Part shown: one piece after another, positions 59,705 to 64,000 of the stretch
Position numbering within the stretch: position 1 is the first letter of the stretch
Layout: every line of letters begins with the position of its first letter
Assembly (NCBI RefSeq): GCF_040939455.1
Contig: NC_134136.1
Coordinates: 100,056,014 to 100,120,013 of the forward strand
Length of the DNA stretch: 64,000 bases
Direction: 5' to 3'
Origin: Microcebus murinus
Taxonomy: Eukaryota; Chordata; Mammalia; Primates; Cheirogaleidae
Translations under genes and position numbers: made by a program
The notes under the pieces: model-generated
The model's database searches: none
Told to the model about the DNA's origin: nothing
The model's input: only the letters and a program-made list of their open reading frames with translations

Positions 59705-60035
59705 GGCCAGGTGCGATGGCTCATGCCTGTAATCCCAGCACTTGGGGAGGCTGAGATGGGAGGGTTGCTTGAAGCCAGGAGTTCGTGACCAGCCTGGGTA
59801 ACATAGCAAGACCACATCTCTACAAAATTAATAACAAAAGAGTTAGCTGAGCATGGTGGCACATGCCTGTAGTCTCAGCTACTCAGGAGGCTGAAGCAGG
59901 AAGATCGCTGGAGCCCAGGCTTTTGAGGTTGCGGTGAGCTATGATCATGCCACTGCACTCCAGCCTGGGCAACAGAGTAAGACCCTGTCTCTAAAAAATC
60001 ATCGTCATCATATAATAAAAAATAATAATAATAAA
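59705..60035 (+). mobile_element. Old dimeric Alu (AluJ-like), sense
   Basis: Begins 'ggccaggtgcgatggctcat', contains A and B box-like sequence in the left arm, the middle A-rich 'acaaaattaataacaaaag', and a right arm ending 'ctgggcaacagagtaagacc'. The A-rich tail becomes an (AAT)n run at 60013-60035. Imperfect flanks (59690-59704 and 60036-60050, 12 of 15 identical) suit an old TSD. It lacks the lemur-specific right-arm insertion, so it predates the young copies. Confidence 0.92.
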
Positions 60036-60163
60036 TAAAAGCCATTCCCAATGGATCCCTCATTTACCCTGATTGAACAGTCCCTTTAAAATCTGACCCT
60101 TTACTATTTCACCAATATCATGTATCACTACCAATTTTACATTCTACATTCTAGCCACATATT

Positions 60164-60297
60164 CTTTCTTTGTTTGTTTATTGAGACTGAATATTGCTAT
60201 GTTGTCCAGGCTGATCTCAAACTCCTAGGGTCAAGCGATTATTCCACCTCAGTCTTCCAAGTAGCTGAGATTACAGATGCAGGCCATTTTGCCTGTC
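60164..60297 (-). mobile_element. Alu monomer (FLAM-like), antisense
   Basis: About 130 bases of a single antisense Alu-like arm: 'tttattgagactgaatattg', 'ttgtccaggctgatctcaaa', 'tcaagcgattattccacctc' and 'gtagctgagattacagatgc'. It is flanked by a perfect 14-bp TSD, 'tctagccacatatt' (60150-60163 and 60298-60311). The single arm bounded by a TSD indicates a monomer source or truncation at insertion. Confidence 0.92.
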
Positions 60298-60319
60298 TCT
60301 AGCCACATATTGTGACAAA

Positions 60320-61015
60320 AATTTCCCAAGTATGCACTGCTCTTCCTTATCACTCTGCCTATTTATATACTGTTTCATTTATCTGGAAAACTCCTATTAC
60401 TCCTCCAAACCCTAATATAAACATTTTCTCCTACTTTCCTCCCTTTTTCTCAGAGAGAGGTTGTTGCTTCTTCCATACCCCTCATTGTGTAGTTTGACTA
60501 AACCTGAACTATAACAATTACTACAGGTATTTGTGGTATTTATTATAATTATATAAATACAAATGTAATTATTTATGTCTGTCTCTAAAATTAGTGTGAA
60601 TATGTGAAGTCCTAGTGATATTCTTAATCACTATGTCATTTTCTTTCATCCTAAATGGCAAAGACAATGCCTTGTGTTGAAAATATATTTATGAAAATAT
60701 GTTTCAGCATCAAATGAACAAAAGAATAATGATGAAACGGTTTTAAAAGCTAAGATATAAGAATTGTAAGCTTCTAAGTAATTGAAATTTGAAAGATTAA
60801 AACAAGAAGAAAAATTAAAGACCATTTAGGCAATCATTATTTTATAGATGAGGAGTCAGTTGTTTAACATTAGTTCTGTAGTTAAATTGATTCAATGCTC
60901 ACCATTTGAACTTTCATTTTATGGCATGTTTAGTTCCTTTCTTGTTTACTGGAATTTTAACCTTGAGCCTATGTTTCCAGAATCCAATAAGTTTTTATTT
61001 TAATGTTTTGAAGTT
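60320..61015. other. Unassigned non-coding sequence
   Basis: No gene or repeat recognised. Confidence 0.5.
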
Positions 61016-61019
61016 TTTG

Positions 61020-61365
61020 TTATAGGGAGCTTGCACACCTTTCATGAAGTATTTATTCCTAAGTATTGTTTGTTTCTTCTTTAAATTTCTTCTTTAATAG
61101 ATTTCTTCTTTAAATTTCCAATAGTACATTACTGCTATATATAAATACCATTGATTTTTGTGTTCTGACATTGTGTCCTATGACCTTGCTAAATTCACTT
61201 ATTTGATCTAGTTTTTTCTGTAGATTACTTTTGATATTCTAATACACAATCATGAAATTCAGGAATAAACACAGTTTTTATTTTTCTTTCCAATTTTTTG
61301 TGCTTTTCATTTCTTTATCTTATCTTCTTGCATTACTTGGGATCATTTTATTTTACTCTATTTTG
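61020..61365 (-). mobile_element. Old antisense L1 ORF2 fragment
   Basis: 'tgaccttgctaaattcactt' and 'ttatttttctttccaattttt', preceded by T-rich sequence, resemble the antisense RT region of L1M elements. A short internal duplication of 'tttcttctttaa' occurs at 61074-61114. Confidence 0.6.
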
Positions 61366-61369
61366 GTAA

Positions 61370-62190
61370 AAACACTTAACATGAGATCTATTCTCTTAAC
61401 AATATTTTAAATTACATAATACATTATGGTTGACTATAGGTACAGTGTTATACTGCAGATCTCTAGAGTTTATTCATCTTTCTTGACTGTAACCTTATGC
61501 CTGTTGATTAGTAATTCTCCATTTACCCCTCCCCCAAGTCCCTAGTAACCACCATCTACTTTTTGAATTTGTGAATTTGAGTATTTTAGATATCTCATAT
61601 AAGTAGAATCATACAGTGTTTGTCTTTCTGTGTTTGGCTTATGTCATTTAGAATAATGTCCTCAAGGTTCATCCATGTTGTCCCATATTCCAGAATTCCT
61701 TTATTTCTAAGGCTTAATAATATTCCATTATATGTATAGACCACATTTTCTTTATCCCTCCATCTGCCAATGTTCATTTAAGTTGTTTCCACATCCTGGC
61801 TATTGTGAATGGTACTGCAATTAACATAGGAATGCTATTATCTCTTTGAGATTCTGATTTCAATTCTTTTGGATAAATACCCAGAAGTGAGATTGCTGTA
61901 GGATATGGTAATTCTTTTTAAAATTTTTTGAGAAAACTTCATACTGTTTTCCATAGTGGCTGCACCATTTTGCATTTCAGCCAACAATGTGCAAGTATTC
62001 CAATTTCTCCACATCCTGCAAATACTTGTTTTTTTGATAATAGCCATTTTGACAGGTATCCTATCAGAAAGGAAGAAGTAAAATTGTCCCTGTTTGTAGA
62101 CAACATGATCTTATATATAGGAAACCCTAAAGATTCCATAAAAAAGTTGTTAGGACTAATAAATGAATTCATGACATTTTATAACTTGGA
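61370..62190 (-). mobile_element. Antisense L1 (L1MA/MB-type) with inverted 5' part
   Basis: From 61370 to about 62058 this is the antisense 3' end of an L1: 'gtaaaaacacttaacatgag', 'aagtagaatcatacagtgtt', 'tttccacatcctggctattg', 'ttggataaatacccagaag' and 'gataatagccattttgacag'. At about 62059 the orientation flips. Positions 62064-62180 read sense ORF2 RT sequence, '[18 protein letters not shown]' and 'DSIKKLLGLINEF', with the second catalytic Asp of the FADD pair changed to Asn. The arrangement fits twin priming of a minus-strand insertion. No TSD was found. Confidence 0.82.
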
Positions 62191-62199
62191 ACTAGATAG

Positions 62200-62545
62200 A
62201 CTTCCAGTTCCCTCATAGCCTACCCATATCCACGATATTCATTGGTCCAAATATAGGAATTTCAATTCTTCCTCTCAAGATCTTATAAGAGAATCAAGGG
62301 CAAGGAAAATGAGTTTTGGCTTTCAGCATCCTTTTTCATTTAAATAAAAAATTCACTGAATTTTGGAAGATATTATTTGCAAACTGTGGGTTGGGGTTAC
62401 TGCTCTTTACTTGGGTCCATGTAGATGATTTTTTTTTCATTTATTCTGTTTTGGGGGTGTTCAGAGAGAGGTGTAGAGTGAATGTATTTTTATTATAACT
62501 CTATCAGAGTTTTTTGGATGGGTTTGAAGGTGGATTTTGCTATCT
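62200..62545. other. Unassigned non-coding sequence
   Basis: Right flank of the inverted L1. Nothing recognised. Confidence 0.5.
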
Positions 62546-62549
62546 CCAA

Positions 62550-62785
62550 TAAACAAATATTTATTGAGCATTTCACATGAAAATCACTAAATTAAGCATT
62601 TTGTATGGGCTTATACAAAATCACCCTCTTATTATGCCTATCAATTTATAAATGAGGAAACAAACGTTTGGAGAGTTTAGCTGACTTCTCTATGGTTGTG
62701 CATATGTTAAATGACAAAGACACAGGATTTGAATCTAGTTCTGGAATCTACTCGTAACTGCTACACAACTCTACCTCCAACATTA
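62550..62785 (-). repeat. MIR SINE, antisense
   Basis: 'caatttataaatgaggaaac', 'aatgacaaagacacaggatt' and 'tttgaatctagttctggaat' give antisense MIR in order. Confidence 0.85.
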
Positions 62786-62789
62786 GAAC

Positions 62790-64000
62790 AGATCTTTTAT
62801 GAAAGAAAGAGGAAAACTTTTCAGCTTCCCAAATCATCAATGTTCTGGCATTTGGTTGGTTAAAAGTCACCAAATGTCACAAGAATGAAGAAAAAGGCAC
62901 TGTAATCAGACAACTCAATGATCAAGTGGCTGGTGGAAACATGGTCTAGATGGGGCAATGGGGAGCCAGCAGAGCCACTGTATTTGACTTTCTTGTATGT
63001 GTGCCCTTTCCCCAAGGCAAAGGTCTTCTGAGTCTCTTAAAATCTTTCTTCATGTATTTTATATGTTCTTTTTGATTAAAAGAACTCTCCAAACACTGTG
63101 GAGTGCCAGAAACTTTGTCTTCCAGTGGGGATCCAGCTGAGGAATCTTGAAAAAACTAGAAGTTCATTCTTCAAATTCAATATTTATGTAGCAACTTTGT
63201 GGAATCAACTCAAAAATTGTATTAGCTATATCTTATTACTCTGAGATAGTAATGAATACTGGAGATCTTTGCATAACTGAGGACATGCTGGAATAAAGGC
63301 AAGGTAGGAAAAATAATCAGATCGTGACCTACTTTGTCTGTACTTCACTAGGGAAAGGTCAAAAACTCTGTCCTGTGCCAATGTTGTATTCATCCTTTCT
63401 GCAAACCCTTTCAAAAGAGATTAGGTTCCTATTACTTTATTACTGCAATAAAATGTATGTCCAGAATTCTGGAATAAAAGAGCTGCTGCTACAGAAGCTG
63501 TAATAGAAGAAGCTGTAACTTAAGTGTCGACTTGAAAAATTGCCATAAAGGCAATCTGTTATAGAAAAAAACCTTCTAATTTATCACTGCAGAATATGCA
63601 CCATCAGATATGAAATGTCATGGACACTGACTTCTTTCAAGAGTAAAAGATTTTTGCTTTTGTATATCTATCCCTGTCGTTCTTTTTTGATTTTCTTTTA
63701 TGTCTTCTTCTCATTCATTTCAGAGTAGATTTTCCTATCCCTAAGAATTGGTGTGATGGGAGAGGCACACCCGTTTTTTGGTCGCTTCTTTTCACAGTTT
63801 GTAAGCCATGTTTTTGTAATTATATGCAGCATAGATGCAAGCACTGGATTTACTTTGGAGAAAGAAGGTAACAGTCAGGGTCACCCTTTTGAATTTTTAT
63901 AGTAGACCAGGGAAAGTTTTATGATGTAATGTGCTGACAACTTCCAATGAACATTGTCTTTGCACGCTAGAGAAACTTGATTCACATAGTTTTATATGCC
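62790..64000. other. Unassigned non-coding sequence
   Basis: About 1.2 kb with no recognisable gene, RNA or repeat. The short minus-strand frame at 63414-63226 (62 codons) has no motif. Confidence 0.5.

Noticed and set aside
59705..60035. tRNA or 7SL RNA gene signal (A/B boxes)
   Set aside because: The boxes belong to an old Alu, and no intact 7SL or tRNA structure is present.

Overview
This window looks like primate intergenic or deep intronic DNA, most likely from a Malagasy lemur. Two antisense Alu copies (23535-23863 and 31404-31749) carry the extended right arm I associate with lemur Alus. Several LINE-1 3' ends finish in the strepsirrhine-type 'ATATGCTGAAATAAAA' motif. The rest is AT-rich and ancient: MIR, L2, MaLR LTRs, MER5A-type hAT elements and L1M fragments. 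Species and repeat-family names come from memory of the families, not from a database search.

I see no protein-coding gene. All open frames are short (139 codons at most). Those that resemble proteins are decayed transposon genes: L1 ORF1 and ORF2, and two mariner transposases. I found no tRNA, rRNA, snRNA, CRISPR array, phage or bacterial feature. What can be annotated is a layered record of insertions, many with readable target-site duplications (TSDs).

Layout. 0-4.6 kb: old LINE and MIR remnants and a (TG)n microsatellite. 4.6-6.3 kb: an almost complete Hsmar2-like mariner split by a younger L1 3' end. 6.7-11.6 kb: L1M, MER5A and MIR fragments. 11.6-13.9 kb: a twin-primed L1 with its 5' part inverted. 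16.4-16.8 kb: a short twin-primed L1 that also seems to carry a 3' transduction. 18.4-19.4 kb: a sense L1 3' end. 21.5-21.9 kb: an MLT1-type LTR. 23.5 kb: a lemur Alu. 24-30 kb: mostly unassigned. 30.0-31.8 kb: two antisense L1 3' ends, the second split by an Alu. 32.9-33.2 kb: a scrambled repeat block holding a 115-bp copy of sequence found 2 kb downstream. 33.6-39.36 kb: an antisense L1 that keeps its 5' UTR and ORF1 but lacks the 3' part, with a MaLR LTR and a hAT element inside. 39.36-41.2 kb: another antisense L1 hit by a deleted mariner, an mRNA retrocopy and a MaLR LTR. 42.8-44.0 kb: an L2 split by an MLT1 LTR. 47.2-49.96 kb: an antisense L1 whose 5' UTR is joined directly to late ORF2, split by a CpG-rich 327-bp solo LTR resembling class II IAP-type retroviruses. 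50.6-64 kb: L1, L2, MIR, hAT, MLT1 and Alu fragments in mostly unassigned DNA.

Nothing here forms an operon or pathway, and I found no convincing unknown functional system. The most informative loci are the IAP-like solo LTR, the twin-primed L1 with a transduced tail, the locally templated 115-bp insertion and the two mariners.
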